From: Siderastrea radians
Taxonomy: Eukaryota > Cnidaria > Anthozoa > Scleractinia > Rhizangiidae
Direction: 5' to 3'
Assembly: GCA_964017195.1 (NCBI GenBank)
Contig: OZ024890.1
Span: 52,679,841 to 52,743,840 of the forward strand
DNA length: 64,000 nt
Shown: one piece after another, positions 48,097 to 59,135 of the stretch
How positions within the stretch are numbered: the first letter of the stretch is position 1
Layout of the letters: every line of letters begins with the position of its first letter
The notes under the pieces: model-generated
Databases searched by the model: none
What the model saw: the letters and a program-made list of their open reading frames with translations, nothing else
What the model was told of the DNA's origin: nothing
Translations under genes and position numbers: made by a program

Positions 48097-48167
48097 TGTA
48101 CAACGGGATTCGAACCCATGACTTCCGCGATACCGGTGCGTTGCTCTAACAAGTGAACTATGACGCC
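48097..48167 (-). mobile_element. tRNA-like SINE head (block 2)
   Basis: On the minus strand an A-box region TAGTTCACTTGTTAGAGC and a perfect B box GGGTTCGAATCCC (48117-48105) are spaced as in a tRNA. The acceptor and anticodon stems are poorly paired, so it is called a tRNA-derived SINE or tRNA relic, not a tRNA gene. Confidence 0.55.
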
Positions 48168-49055
48168 TTAAGATACTGGTAGCACGTCAATTGTGGGTTG
48201 TAATATCCTGCATTTGGAAAATATGAAGTCGTTGTAGCCTTGAAATTGTTTTTTTTTTTATGACATGAGTCGTGGGTCAACTTTAGGGCCATCCGCAACA
48301 TTCTGTGGAATTAATCTCGTCTCTCAAATTTAATTGCTGTTTAGTTTTTTCCAGGAGGGTATCTTCTTTTAAAAGTTTTTCTGTCACTAAGGTACCAACG
48401 TAATGCCATGAAAGTGGCGCGTGCAAGAAAATTTGTGCACAATTTATTTATTTGCATTCTTATTTACAAATATGGCATTGCATTAAAAGGGGCAGTCATC
48501 AATCTCGCTCCCAGAGGCTGCATTCCTTTTGGTCAACATTTCGATCAGGCTGACCTTAAATGCGCGCAGGCTCTGGGGACGAGATTGGGGCAGTCATGTG
48601 ATGGTAACGATAATACAGTAATAATAAAATGAAATAATCACCTCATCAATTAATTTTTTTAATGGATCGTTACAACAATAATAACCTTTGTTTTCAGTTT
48701 AACTTCTGGAACTGCTTCAAAAACTAAATAAGCTGTAATTTGTGTAAAGGTGAAACAAGTGAAGCAAAAAAGACGTGTTCTTCGTTCACTATAAGGTGAC
48801 AACATATCTCCGAAGCTGTGTTGTTTTCTCTTTTTTTTGTATTTTAAACACTAATGAAAAAAGTTTACTGAAAAAAGCTAAATTGGGTTACAGTCCACCA
48901 CAACACGTGACAACATTTGTAACTTTGACCCAAACTGCTTGTAACTGATGCAAGTACAAACCTTGTACTACTTTATATTCACAGGTCAGAGTGCCTATCA
49001 GTATGGTCATGAACCACTGACTGGGAATAAAAAAGTTTTTGTCCACTAATGATTC

Positions 49056-52000
49056 CTAATGCATACTAAGATATTTTTCCAGTGTTTTGGGAACCATCCC
49101 CAAATAAGGAAGTCCAAACTTTTTCACAGCCCTGGCAGCGATGCACTTTAACTCCAGTTTTTTTATTTTGGAAAGAATCCAGCGGGCCTCATGATTTCGA
49201 GCCATGTCCATGGCTGTTTTACCGTCATTGTTGACAAAATCATGATGAGCACCTCCGTCAAGCAAAACCTCTAGCGTGTCAGTCATAAGGTGGATGTTGT
49301 TATTGCTGGGTTGAAAAGTTACAGCTCTGTGAAGAGGAGTATCACCATTGCTGTTGACAGCATTAAAACTGAAACCCATATTTAAAAGAAGCTTCACTGT
49401 CTTAGTACATGGAAATGAAAATGGTGAAGGATTCTTTGCAGCCAAGGGGTAAATCTTCATTCTGTGTTGGCCATCTGCTGCCAAGTGTAACAATGTATTT
49501 CCATGACTGTTTCGAAGATATGAGCCGACAAGCTCTTTCAGTGCCGCAAGTACACAACGGTTTTTACCCTCTTCAAAAAGTTCTTCATTAGCAAAGATTT
49601 GTAAGAGTCCAACTGTATGATCTACCAGATGTTTCCATTTTTCTACTGATTCAGTGTCAAGTTCTTTTGCCAACTCAACACCTGTTTTCTGAAGTACTTC
49701 AAGGACTACATCTTGTCTCAGAGGAAACTTGTTTACAATCATGTTATAAAACAGGCAAATGAAATGTTCTATATCAATGATGAGAGCTGAATGATTATGG
49801 CGCTGGTTAATCTCCAGTGCATGTCTGCGCAACCTCAAACAAATATCAAAATTCCTAGAATGTTCATGGCAAGTAGCAAGAGATCTAATTAGATGCAGAA
49901 ATTGGTAGTTGTCTGAGCCAAGAAATCGCTCTTTAATGTAAACACCCTCCAAACAAATGGCATCAAAATCACCTTTAATTTGAGCAAGTTCCTCAAGAGT
50001 TTGACTCTCTTTTCGATCCTGATAAGATTCAACAGGTTCCATTAGTTGTTTTAACACAGGATGTGAAGGGTCTTGAAACCTCTCTTCCCTACCGCGCTTC
50101 ATGTACTCAAATGCTTTTACTATATCAGCATCCCTTAATTCCTTTGTAGTAAGAGAGAGGCACCAAGAAGCTCTAGGGCATCAACTCTTTGTTCCTTTGT
50201 AAACTCTGGTCTCCTGGTTAATTCTTCTACTATTGCCGTCAAGCTGTTATTACTGGCAAAAAGAAGAGGAGTTAACTTCTGGTTGTTATACAAATGCGTT
50301 GCCCTGTGATCTAAAAGTATGTGAACGATCCCAGAGAAGTTGTGTTGAACAGCAAGGTGAAGAGCTGTGTTACCCCTATCATTTTGAACATCCAATTCAG
50401 CCCCATGTTGGATAAGGAATGTTACTACATTCACATGACCACAAAAGCTTGCTATCATTAGAGGGGTGTTGTCATTATTCTCACGTGCATTAATGTCGGC
50501 CCCATTTTCAACCAAGCAACGTAAAACTTCGCACCACTCAGAGTGGTGTGAACTGTGGTAACGTTGAACAGCGAAGTGGAGAGCTGTTTTACCGTCCCTA
50601 TTTTGAATATCTACATCAGCTCCATGTTCAGTAAGGAAGATTACTGCACTTAGGTGACAACTTGTGATTGCTAACATCAAAGGGGTATAGTTATCTTTTG
50701 CACGTGCATTAATATCAGCTCCATTTTTAATCAAACAGCTGAAAACTTCACACCACTCAGAGTGGTGTGAGCCGACATAACGCTGAACTGCATAGTGGAG
50801 AGCTGTTTCACCATCGATATCTTTAACATTCACATCAGCTCCGTGCTGGATGAGGAAGCCTGCTGCATTTGGGTGACCATTTTTAATTGCTAACATCACA
50901 GGAGTCAAATATTTCCACTTCTCAGAAGCATGTCCATTAACATCAGCTCCATTTTTAACCAAGCAACTCAAAACAACACATGAGTCATGATCACTGTAAT
51001 GACAAGCGGCATAGTGGGCAGCCGCGTAACCACGACGTGTATCCCGAATATCTAACTTAGCTCCGTGTTCGATAAGAAAGATTGCTGTATTCACTTGACT
51101 ATTTAAGATTGCTACCATCAGAGGGGTATAAAGGTCGTAAATCAAACGTGCGTTTACATCGGCTCCATTTTCAATGAAATAACTCAAAACATCAACATGG
51201 CCATTTTTAATAGCAGCAGCCAAAGACAAAGGTGTATAACCTTTAGGATTATCATTGCCTCGACTTTCCATGTCGGCTTTGTATCTCAAAAGTACTTTTA
51301 CGCAGTCAAGATTTCCATTTTCAGCAGCAACTACCAGCGGAGACGATTTGAATGTTTACCGTACCCAAATTGTGAATTAGCCAATCAGAAGCCTTGTTTA
51401 CTGTCATGATTTTCTACGATATCAAGTCACTGACCTGATATCCTACGATATCATGGACAGTTTGTGAAACTCGCATTTTTTTGCAAACTTTAGAGGAAAA
51501 AATTACAACAGAAATACAACGAAACGTAAAACTATTACACTTGTTAAACGAGAAAGTAATTTGTTTAACGGTAAGAGAGGGGGAAAAAATACAATTTCGC
51601 GCCAAAATTGGAAGCGGCTACACTGGTGGGCGCTCGCGTGAACTTTACAGACAGCGCTGAAACTTTTTTGGTTTCAAAATGGAGCCGGATTTTCCAAATT
51701 TCTTTCTTAACTTGGACTTCCAAGATTCAGAAAATAAAACTCCAAACAAAAGAATTAAATAAAATGGCAGATGAGGAGTTAGAGAAGAGTATTGACGACC
51801 AGAAAAGTGTAAATACGTGTCGCTCTACAACGCCTGACTGATCACGATAACTAAAAAAAAACAAACCGCCGGGTTTTAGGACGAATTTGGGTACGGTAAA
51901 TACCTTATCGCACCTTTTTTTGGTACGCTTCGGCAGCATATCAAGCTCGTTTGGTCTCACCATGGGTATTTTGGCTCGACTGCGTCTCGCCAAAATACGA

Positions 52001-52235
52001 AACATGGCTCGACCAAACTCGCCTGATATGCCGCCGAAACGTACCAAAAAGGTACGATTAGGTATAAGAACCCCAACGCGCACATTTGCATATTTTCCAA
52101 ATTCCTTGTACTCAACGCGGAAGTTCTCTCGCTTCTGTTCATCTGCTGAAGAACTTCACTGAGTAAATCAGCATCTCCAGACTTAGCAGCTTCATAGACT
52201 TCTCTTTTTGGATCTTCAGGATATTTCCTCTTCAT
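49056..52235 (-). pseudogene. FEM1-like ankyrin gene F, block 2 copy of C
   Basis: From the ATG at 52235 the first about 57 codons match gene C, then an inserted mobile sequence (51355-52064) interrupts the reading frame before SSPLVVAAENGN. The ankyrin region follows with eleven repeats and two copies of the 219-bp module, against thirteen and three in gene C. A 2-bp insertion near 50151-50158 (AGAGAGAGG for AGAGAGG) shifts the frame just after LELLGAS. The last 348 codons (50102-49056) are open and almost identical to gene C, ending in the VHL-box-like segment. Damage is limited to two events, so this copy was probably intact recently. Confidence 0.9.
51355..52064. mobile_element. Inserted mobile sequence(s) in gene F
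   Basis: Absent from gene C. Two palindromic units abut: 51355-51900, with ends TTTACCGTACCCAAATT and its inverse, and 51901-52064, a foldback with arms TACCTTATCGCACC and GGTACGATTAGGTA. No transposase is seen; nesting order is unclear and no clean target duplication was found. Confidence 0.65.
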
Positions 52236-52410
52236 TTCGCACAGAAACAATAAAAAACTTCATCAATATCCCAAAATCACGCAATCTCGTTCCCAGAGCC
52301 CGCACGCATCTACGGTTAGCGGGATCGAAAGGCCACGGGGTAGGAATCGGGGGTAGGTACATGGTGTAACTGTCATATATAGTGGTTTGACTAAGGGGGC
52401 ATCCTGGTCA

Positions 52411-52610
52411 GATGCCCTGTCTTCCCAACGTTTTAGCTCTTTTTCTTAATTATCTCCACGAAATTTCATTCAATCCAAAATCGCTCCCACAGGGTTGTAG
52501 TGCTTGTTCCCATAAATCCGTAAGAATTTTTTTCGCGATTTTTAAAGTGAATGTAAAGAAAAAAAGGGGGGAGGGGTGGGGGATTGATGAATTTTAAGAA
52601 AATTGAAAAT
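52411..52610. repeat. Third copy of the block-start motif
   Basis: GTCAGATGCC, CCCAACGTTTT, ATTTCATTCAATCCAAAAT, CCCATAAATC and a G-rich run repeat the sequence at 20941 and 35661 in diverged form. It marks the start of a third unit that carries FEM1-like pseudogene G. Confidence 0.75.
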
Positions 52611-52837
52611 TGATAGAAAATAAAGGTGAGTTAAAATTAAATTTTAAAGTTAATAATTAATAGACGGATACCAAAACAGGCCACAAACAACCCCAAGTGC
52701 TCTTGCGTGGGGGTGGCCTGTCTGAGGGTGTGTACAAAAATCTTATCCCTCTTTTATTTCTCTCTCAAATCTTATCCTATTTCCTAAAAATTTGACCAGA
52801 ATGTCCCCTTAATCCAATATAGGCATAAACATGGGAA

Positions 52838-52983
52838 GCGATATACATAGCTATACACAGCTATACATGGCTATACATTTCTACACGTGGATATACAGAG
52901 CTATACACAGCCATACACAGCTATACATGGCCATACACAGTTATACATGGCTATGCACACCTATACATAGCCATACACAACTA
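52838..52983. repeat. 10-bp minisatellite (AGCTATACAC type)
   Basis: About 14 imperfect copies of a 10-mer alternating between AGCTATACAC and GGCTATACAT. A short inverse piece (CATGTATAGGTGTGTATAG) occurs near 53420, just before the next element. Confidence 0.9.
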
Positions 52984-53301
52984 CTGACTACACATAGCTT
53001 CGTTCGCGACTCCACCCAATACGAAATATATTTTCTTCCAACTAGCCGTCAATATAATGCAGAATTGCGTTCTCTAAATCGCAATTAGTTTATAATGTTA
53101 CTTTGTGAATAAAGCGAACATGACAACCTTGACTTGCGTGGCACTCCTAGGGTTAAAGGATAAAGCGAAACGATGAAGATGTTTGTTGAAGATTCAGACC
53201 TGAAAATCGGCGGTGAGCGGGAATTTGTGCTGTCGATGAAATTTAACAGCTTAAACGTGTTTTAACGTATTACGGTTCTTTATAAACAGTTAATTGAAGG
53301 T

Positions 53302-53302
<1 letters not shown>

Positions 53303-53337
<35 letters not shown>
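53303..53337. repeat. (AAT)n microsatellite
   Basis: About eleven ATA units followed by TATTTATATAGCGCC, a context that resembles the tail of a dispersed element. Confidence 0.9.
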
Positions 53338-53989
53338 TATTTATATAGCGCCAATATCCTAAAAGTTCAAAAACGCTTTACAGAAGTAACGTTAACGTTA
53401 ACGTTTCGCTGTGAATAGTCATGTATAGGTGTGTATAGCCATGTATTAGGGTCTCCCAGGGGTTTTGGGGAACAAGGGAACAAAGGAAAAAAATAGAAAG
53501 GAACAAGGGAACATGAACCTATTTTAGGAAACAGGGGAACAAAAACTCTACAAATTAGAGGACGAAAACATTTTGATATGAAAGACATAAATAGCGTTAT
53601 TTCCGAGATTTAACTTGAAAATCTTTCATGCTGATGGTCACTTTGAATCTTGCTATTTTCAGCCGGCTACACCGATCTGCGATTCCAAATCCTTCTCTAA
53701 TTCAAAAACTAAAATCAAACAACTTCTTGTCACTTTCAACCCAGGTTCCCATTTCAAAGGACCAACGTATTGCTGGTTTTTCTTCGCCATTTTGATGAAT
53801 TGCACCGGTGACAGGCAACAGAACACGATCGGCAAATTTTCTTTCTGCCATCTTGCCAATCTGTCTTAATGCGTCTGATTCTCGCCAACTTGTTACCTTC
53901 GAAACCTCTTACCCAGACTCCCAGCTGAAATATGCACACAGTGGGAGCCTTGTTTGAGGTCTTCTGTGAAGACCATATATAAAGAGGGT

Positions 53990-55500
53990 GCCCCGGGTGA
54001 GTAGTGCTGTTCAATCCACTGAAGGGAAGCTTCTTGTGGGTCCTTCTGTTGTATTGAAAAAAAAAAAAAGGCTTTTGGTGCACTGAGGGTTTGTAGGTAC
54101 TTAATGCGACGGTACGCTTTCTTTACCATTGCTGTTAGCTCCTGTTGGTCGGTAAACGTAGACAGGTTGAGACTTTCACTCCTGCCGTTCCTAACGTCTT
54201 TAAAGTTGATTTTTGCATTTTTCACAATTTCATCAGCAAAGAGCAGGTCAATGTCATCGAGTTGCTCTCTGGATAAACAAGTGCTGTCTTGTTCTTGCAC
54301 ATCTTCCTCCTGTCCTTCTTCCTCCTGATCTTTGTCCTCCTGTTCTTCCTCCTTCTCCTGACCTTGCTCCTCTCGCTCTTCTTTCTTGTGCTCTTCTTCC
54401 TTCTCCTGTCCTTGTTCCTCTCGCTCTTCTTTCTTCTGTTGTTATTGCTCTTTGACTTCTTTCTCCTCTTCATTATCCAGACCGAGATTGCGTCTTATGA
54501 TTTGATGACGTTCCAGGGCCACGCTGGTTCTGGCTGCTGTCGACTCTTTGTGGCACATATCCTTATGTACTTTTCGCTTGTCCACAGGGTTCGCGTCGTG
54601 TAATGTGGAGGCCGTCATCTTTCTCAAAGCTGTACTTGTTATTTTTTTTGCTCCGGGCCTTCCTCCACCAAGCAGTAACTTCCTTCCCAATAGTACCAGA
54701 GTCCAGCAAATTCACGCCCAGATCTGGTAACAAAGAGTTCTTTGACTTTCTTCTTCGCAAATAATGTGCATACATGTTTCACAGCCAGTGATCTGTAGTG
54801 ATCTGCTCATTGAGAGTGGTGCTGGTCCTGCTTTTGAGGTCTTATGTTGGGCCACATACATAACATAGCCACCTTTTCCATCGGATCTCGAATTTTGGCC
54901 GTTTCCAACGGCCAGGTCTTTGTCCATTTTTTAGAGCTAGCCTGGCTATCAAGTAGTCTCGAATACAGACAAACTGCTTCCCATTCATGGCCATGCCTGA
55001 AGTCTTGATAAGAAGCTTTTTAGCTTGAATAACAGGCTTTGCGTCAGTTATGTGCCTCGCATCTTCTGGTGGAATGGCGTTTCTTAAATCTTCTAGAATT
55101 TGTTCCCTACTCTCTGTCTCATAAAGATGCGAAATTGAAGACCCCCATGCTCTACAGTGTGCTTCTCCATTGCGTGCAACTTAGTCTTCAATTCTTTGCC
55201 AATGTTGGGCAAGGTCTCTACGCCCCTGTCGTACGCGTCCTCTAAGAAATGAAAAGATTTCGCGAGCGACGTCAAGTGCGACTTGACAGTGTCGGGTCGC
55301 ATCTTCTTGGCGTCTAACATTGGCTCCGCCCACTTTTTGCAGACATCTACTCCTCCATCTACGAATAGGCACCTAATATCATGTGCTCTCGGATCCAGCT
55401 CTTCTACGATCTTGGGCACATTCTGCGCATGATGGATAGCGTGCCTGGTTCTGAGATGGCCACCGTGAAGACTCTCGAGTGTTCGCAAAAGCTTAGAAGA
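53990..55500 (-). pseudogene. Tyrosine-recombinase-like (Crypton-type) relic
   Basis: Successive minus-strand pieces in different frames resemble a cnidarian tyrosine recombinase. First comes RPDTVKSHLTSLAKSFHFLE, like a core-binding domain (about 55290-55230). Next is VMYVAQHKTSKAGPAPLSM, with the catalytic-lysine hairpin pattern (about 54860). Then TALRKMTASTLH and MCHKESTAA, like the Arg and His boxes (about 54630-54540). The catalytic tyrosine position is not evident. A low-complexity Glu/Lys/Arg stretch follows, and a C-terminal acidic-basic segment (SREQLDDIDLLFADEI). Frame breaks separate all parts. Family assignment is from motif memory only. Confidence 0.5.
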
Positions 55501-55926
55501 AATTAAACTGATTGCGGTAATCAGTGGCCCGTTTTTCTTTTTTCTGATAGAAGTTTATCCAGGTTTCAACCTCTTCTGATAACGACTCAAAGATCAAGAC
55601 GAGCAAGGAAGAAGGCACATTTTGACAAGTTTAGATATGCTCATCCCACTCTGATGGATTGTAATTTTGCTCAAATGCTTGCAATGGGTTGATGTGTCAC
55701 ACAAATAGGATGTAACATACAATCTATACTCTTACTTTATAAGCACATCCAATCTATAAAACACTAACTTGCAATTGCCAAATTCTAGAATCAAACCAAA
55801 AAGTCATTAAATTTGTCATTTTTTGTGCTCATATGTCACATTGACAATTGCGGAAAATTGAAAGAGTTGAAAGATTGGAAAGAACATTAAACAAGCGTTT
55901 CATGTAGTAATTGACTAGGGAATTTT

Positions 55927-55933
55927 GCTTCTT

Positions 55934-55964
<31 letters not shown>

Positions 55965-55965
55965 G
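55927..55965. repeat. (CTT)n microsatellite
   Basis: About twelve CTT units, next to a TTTG/TTTTG-rich stretch (55970-56035). Confidence 0.9.
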
Positions 55966-56182
55966 TGGTTTGTTTTTTCTTTTGCTTTGTTTTGTTTTTG
56001 TTTTTGTTTGTTTGATTGTTTGTTTGTTTGTCTTTTAGGGAGAGAGTGGAGGGCGGGGGTAGGTGGTAAGCAGATGTGTAAAAATCAAATAAGTAAGAGG
56101 TGTGGGAACATGTGAACATAGGGCAATTTTGGAAGGGAACAAGGATCCCCCCTGGGAGACCCTCAAAGATGGTTCTGTACAC

Positions 56183-56585
56183 ACATTTGCGAGGATAAGC
56201 AAAGGTAGAGGAAAGTCCGTCATTGCCGTCTTTGCTTTGGTTGCAATTAAAGTGCAAATATGAAATATGCTTTTGGAGCAAAACGACCAAAGTCGAGCAA
56301 ATTTTCTAGTTACTTTGTATTTGAAACGAATTTGCTACTCGTGCAAATCCGTTTTTGTGAGAGCAAATATTCATCAGTCTTTGCAGCATCTTTAGTACGC
56401 GTCAAAATGTGTGACAAATCTGTTTTTGAACCTCACATTTGCCTGCTGGAGCAAATAAAAAGCAAATGCGGCCATTACAGTCTTTGCTTGATGTGTATAA
56501 ATATGGTGTAAATAGAAAATTTTATTTGAAGCAAATGTGATCAAAGTAACGCAAATCCGGTCTTTACTTCACATTTGCTGCTGTT
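56183..56585. repeat. GCAAAT-rich segment at the 3' break of pseudogene G
   Basis: At least twelve GCAAAT or ATTTGC motifs in about 400 bp, in both orientations, often preceded by A or G and spaced about 20-50 bp. Homology to gene C stops at about 56625, next to this segment. Confidence 0.7.
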
Positions 56586-56624
56586 TTGTCGCCCATGTAA
56601 ATCTATTTTTCGTCCAGTGTTAGC

Positions 56625-58848
56625 AACAGGTTTGAAAATCACAGCTTTGTGAAGGGGAGAATCCCCATTGCTGTTGACAGCATTGACGTTGAAACCCACT
56701 TGTAACAGAAGCTTCGTTGTTTTGGCACATGGGAATGAGAATGGGGAAGGATTCCTCACAAGCAGCCGGTAAAACTTCATTCTGTGTTGGCAAATCGACT
56801 GCCAAGTGCAACAATGTATTTCCATGACTGTTTCGAAGATTTGTGCCGACAAGCTCTTTCAATTCTACAAGTACACAAGGGTTTTTATCCTCTTCAAAAA
56901 GTTCTTCATTAGCATAGATTTGTAAGAGTGCTACTGTATAATCCACCAAATGATTCAATTTTTCTACTGATTCAGCGTCAAGTTCTTTTGCCAACTCAGG
57001 AACTGTTTTCTGAAGTACTTCAAGGACTGCATCTTGTCTCAGAGGAAATTTGTTTATAATCATGTTATAAAACAGGCAAATGAAATGTTCTATATCAATG
57101 ATGAGAGCTGAAAGATTATGGCGCTGGTTAATCTCCAGTGCATGTCTGCGCAACCTTAAACAAATGTCAAAATTCCTAGAATGTTCATGGCAAGTAGCGA
57201 GAGATTTAACTAGATGAAGAAATTGGTAGTTGTCCGAACCAATAAATTGTTCTTTAGTGTTAAGGCCCTCCATAGAAATGGCATGAAAATCACCTTTAAT
57301 TTGAGCAAGTTCCTCAAGAGTATGGCTCTCTTTTCGATCCTGATAAGATTCAACAGGTTCCATTAGTTGTTTTAACACAGGATGTGTAGGGTCTTGAAAC
57401 CTTCCTTCCATACCACGCTTCATGTACTCAAATCCTTTCGTCATATCTTGAACACGTGCTGACTTTGTAGCAAGAGAGGCACCAAGACGCTCGAGGGCAT
57501 CAATTCTTGGTTCCTTTGTTAACTCCGGTCTCTTGATTAATTCTTCTACCATTGTAATAAAGCTCTGATTACTTGCAAAAAGAAGAGGAGTTAGCTTCTG
57601 GTTGTTATACAAATGGGTATCTCCATGATTTAAAAGTTTGTGAACGATCTCAGATCAGAGAAGTTATGTTTAACAGCAAAGTGAAGAGCTGTGTTACCTC
57701 GATTGTTTTGAAAATCCAATTCAGCCCCACGTTCAGTAAGGAAGGTTACTATATCTGCATGACCGCCAATGCTTGCTATCATTAGAGGGGTGTTGTCATT
57801 AACCCACGCGTATTTACATCGGCTCCATTTTCAAACAAACAACTTAAAACCGCACACCACTCAGAGCGGTATACCCTGTGGTAATGTTGAACAGCATAGT
57901 GGATTATGATCTTTATTTTGAATGTGCACATCGGCACCGTGTTTGATAAGGAACATTGCTACACAGGTTGCTGCATTTAGCTCACGATTTGAGATTGCTA
58001 ACATCAGAGGGTTGCGGTCCCGGTTATCAGATGTACGTTTAACATCGACTCCATTTTAAACAACTTAAAACGGCCCACACGAGTTACTGTCGTGAAAAAA
58101 AAGCTGTATGTGTAACCAAAAGTAGGTAATGCATCTCGAATATCTAACTTAGCTTCATGTTCGATAAGCAAGATTGCTGTCCTTAGCTGACCATGCAAGA
58201 TTGCTATGATCAGAGGTGTGCAGTTGTCATTCGTAAGTACGTTAATATCGGCTCCATTTTTAACCAAACTCAAAACATGAAACGAGTCAATGTCATGAAA
58301 AAGAGCATGGTGAACAGCTGTGTAACCACGAAGTCTATCCTGAATGTCTAACTTAGCTCCATGTTCGATAAGAAAGATTGCTGTATTCAGGTGACCTTTC
58401 ACGATTGCTTTCATCAGAGGGGTAAAGTTGTCATTCAAACGTGCGTTTACATCGGCTCCATTTTTAACCAAACAACTCAAGACATCAACATGGCCATTGC
58501 CAGTTGCCACGTGCAAAGGGGTGTAACCTCGAGGTAAAATTGTAGGATTATCGTTCAATCGACTTTCGATGTCTGCGTTGTATTTCAGAAGTACTTCCAC
58601 GCAGTCAACTGAGATTTCCATTTTCAGCTGCAACTATCAGCGGTGTCCAATCTGTCTGTGAGTTCGTTACACAAGAACGACAACTGATAAGCTTTCCTTG
58701 CTCTCAACGCAGAAGTTATTTGGCTGCTGTTCAACTGCTTAACAACTTTACTAAGTGAATCAGCATTTCCAGACCTAGCAGCTTCGTAGACTTCTCTTGT
58801 TGGGTCCTCAGGATATACCGAACAGGATGTCCTTTGGATGTTCTGCAT
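56625..58848 (-). pseudogene. FEM1-like ankyrin gene G, third unit
   Basis: C-type copy. A strong acceptor (TCCTGGTTTCTTGCAG) lies just upstream of the ATG at 58848. The order is YPEDPTREVYEAA, ankyrins with a 4-bp insertion near 58607, deletions in the 57.8-58.1 kb region, and a short insertion near 57650. From 57612 an open stretch includes LERLGAS, YMKRGMEGRF and HGNTLLHLAVD. A further frameshift falls near 56790, and homology stops at VIFKPVAN. The last ankyrin and VHL-box-like end are gone. Clearly non-functional and older than the damage in A, D or F. Confidence 0.9.
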
Positions 58849-58899
58849 TCTGCAAGAAACCAGGAGCAACCTCGTCAATTCCCATAAACCGAGTTTTTG

Positions 58900-59135
58900 A
58901 AGACACTTTATGCAATAAACAAATGTCTTTGAATATATTTGACATATTTGCAACAAGCAAACACTTGAAGATATTTGCTTCACTGAGTAGGAAGGACTGG
59001 CAGCAAATATCGGAAGACATTTGCCTTTGGAAGTGCTTGGAAGCAAACGTTTGAGGACTCTTCTTTTGGAAGCAGGTATTTGAAGATATTTGCTTTCAGT
59101 AAGACTGAAAGCACTGTCAGCAAATATCTTCATTG
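58900..59135. repeat. GCAAATATCTTC-type direct and inverted repeats
   Basis: Six ATTTGC/GCAAAT motifs in about 230 bp, several extended to GAAGATATTTGCTT or its inverse, just 5' of pseudogene G. Resembles the segment at 56183-56585 on its other side. Confidence 0.65.

Larger units (their letters stand above)
35644..52275. repeat. Segmental duplication block 2 (FEM1-like unit)
   Basis: Second copy of 20928-34250. Longer because of a 1.2-kb transposon (39711), extra sequence at 41.9-44.0 kb, and an insertion at 51355-52064. The left junction is a G14 tract followed by the same motif as in block 1. Confidence 0.9.
53448..56163. mobile_element. 2.7-kb region with inverted ends and a recombinase relic
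   Basis: AGGGTCTCCCAGGGG at 53448 is matched in inverse near 56149-56163, and inside both ends GGGAACAAGG-type sequence follows. A tyrosine-recombinase-like relic lies between. Whether the ends belong to one element or to two copies of a separate repeat cannot be decided here. Confidence 0.45.

Noticed and set aside
48097..48167. True tRNA gene
   Set aside because: A and B boxes are good, but acceptor and anticodon stems pair poorly, and a truncated copy sits at the same place in block 1; a SINE or relic fits better.
54222..54473. Lys/Arg-rich 83-codon frame
   Set aside because: A low-complexity out-of-frame reading of the Glu/Gly-rich stretch in the recombinase relic.
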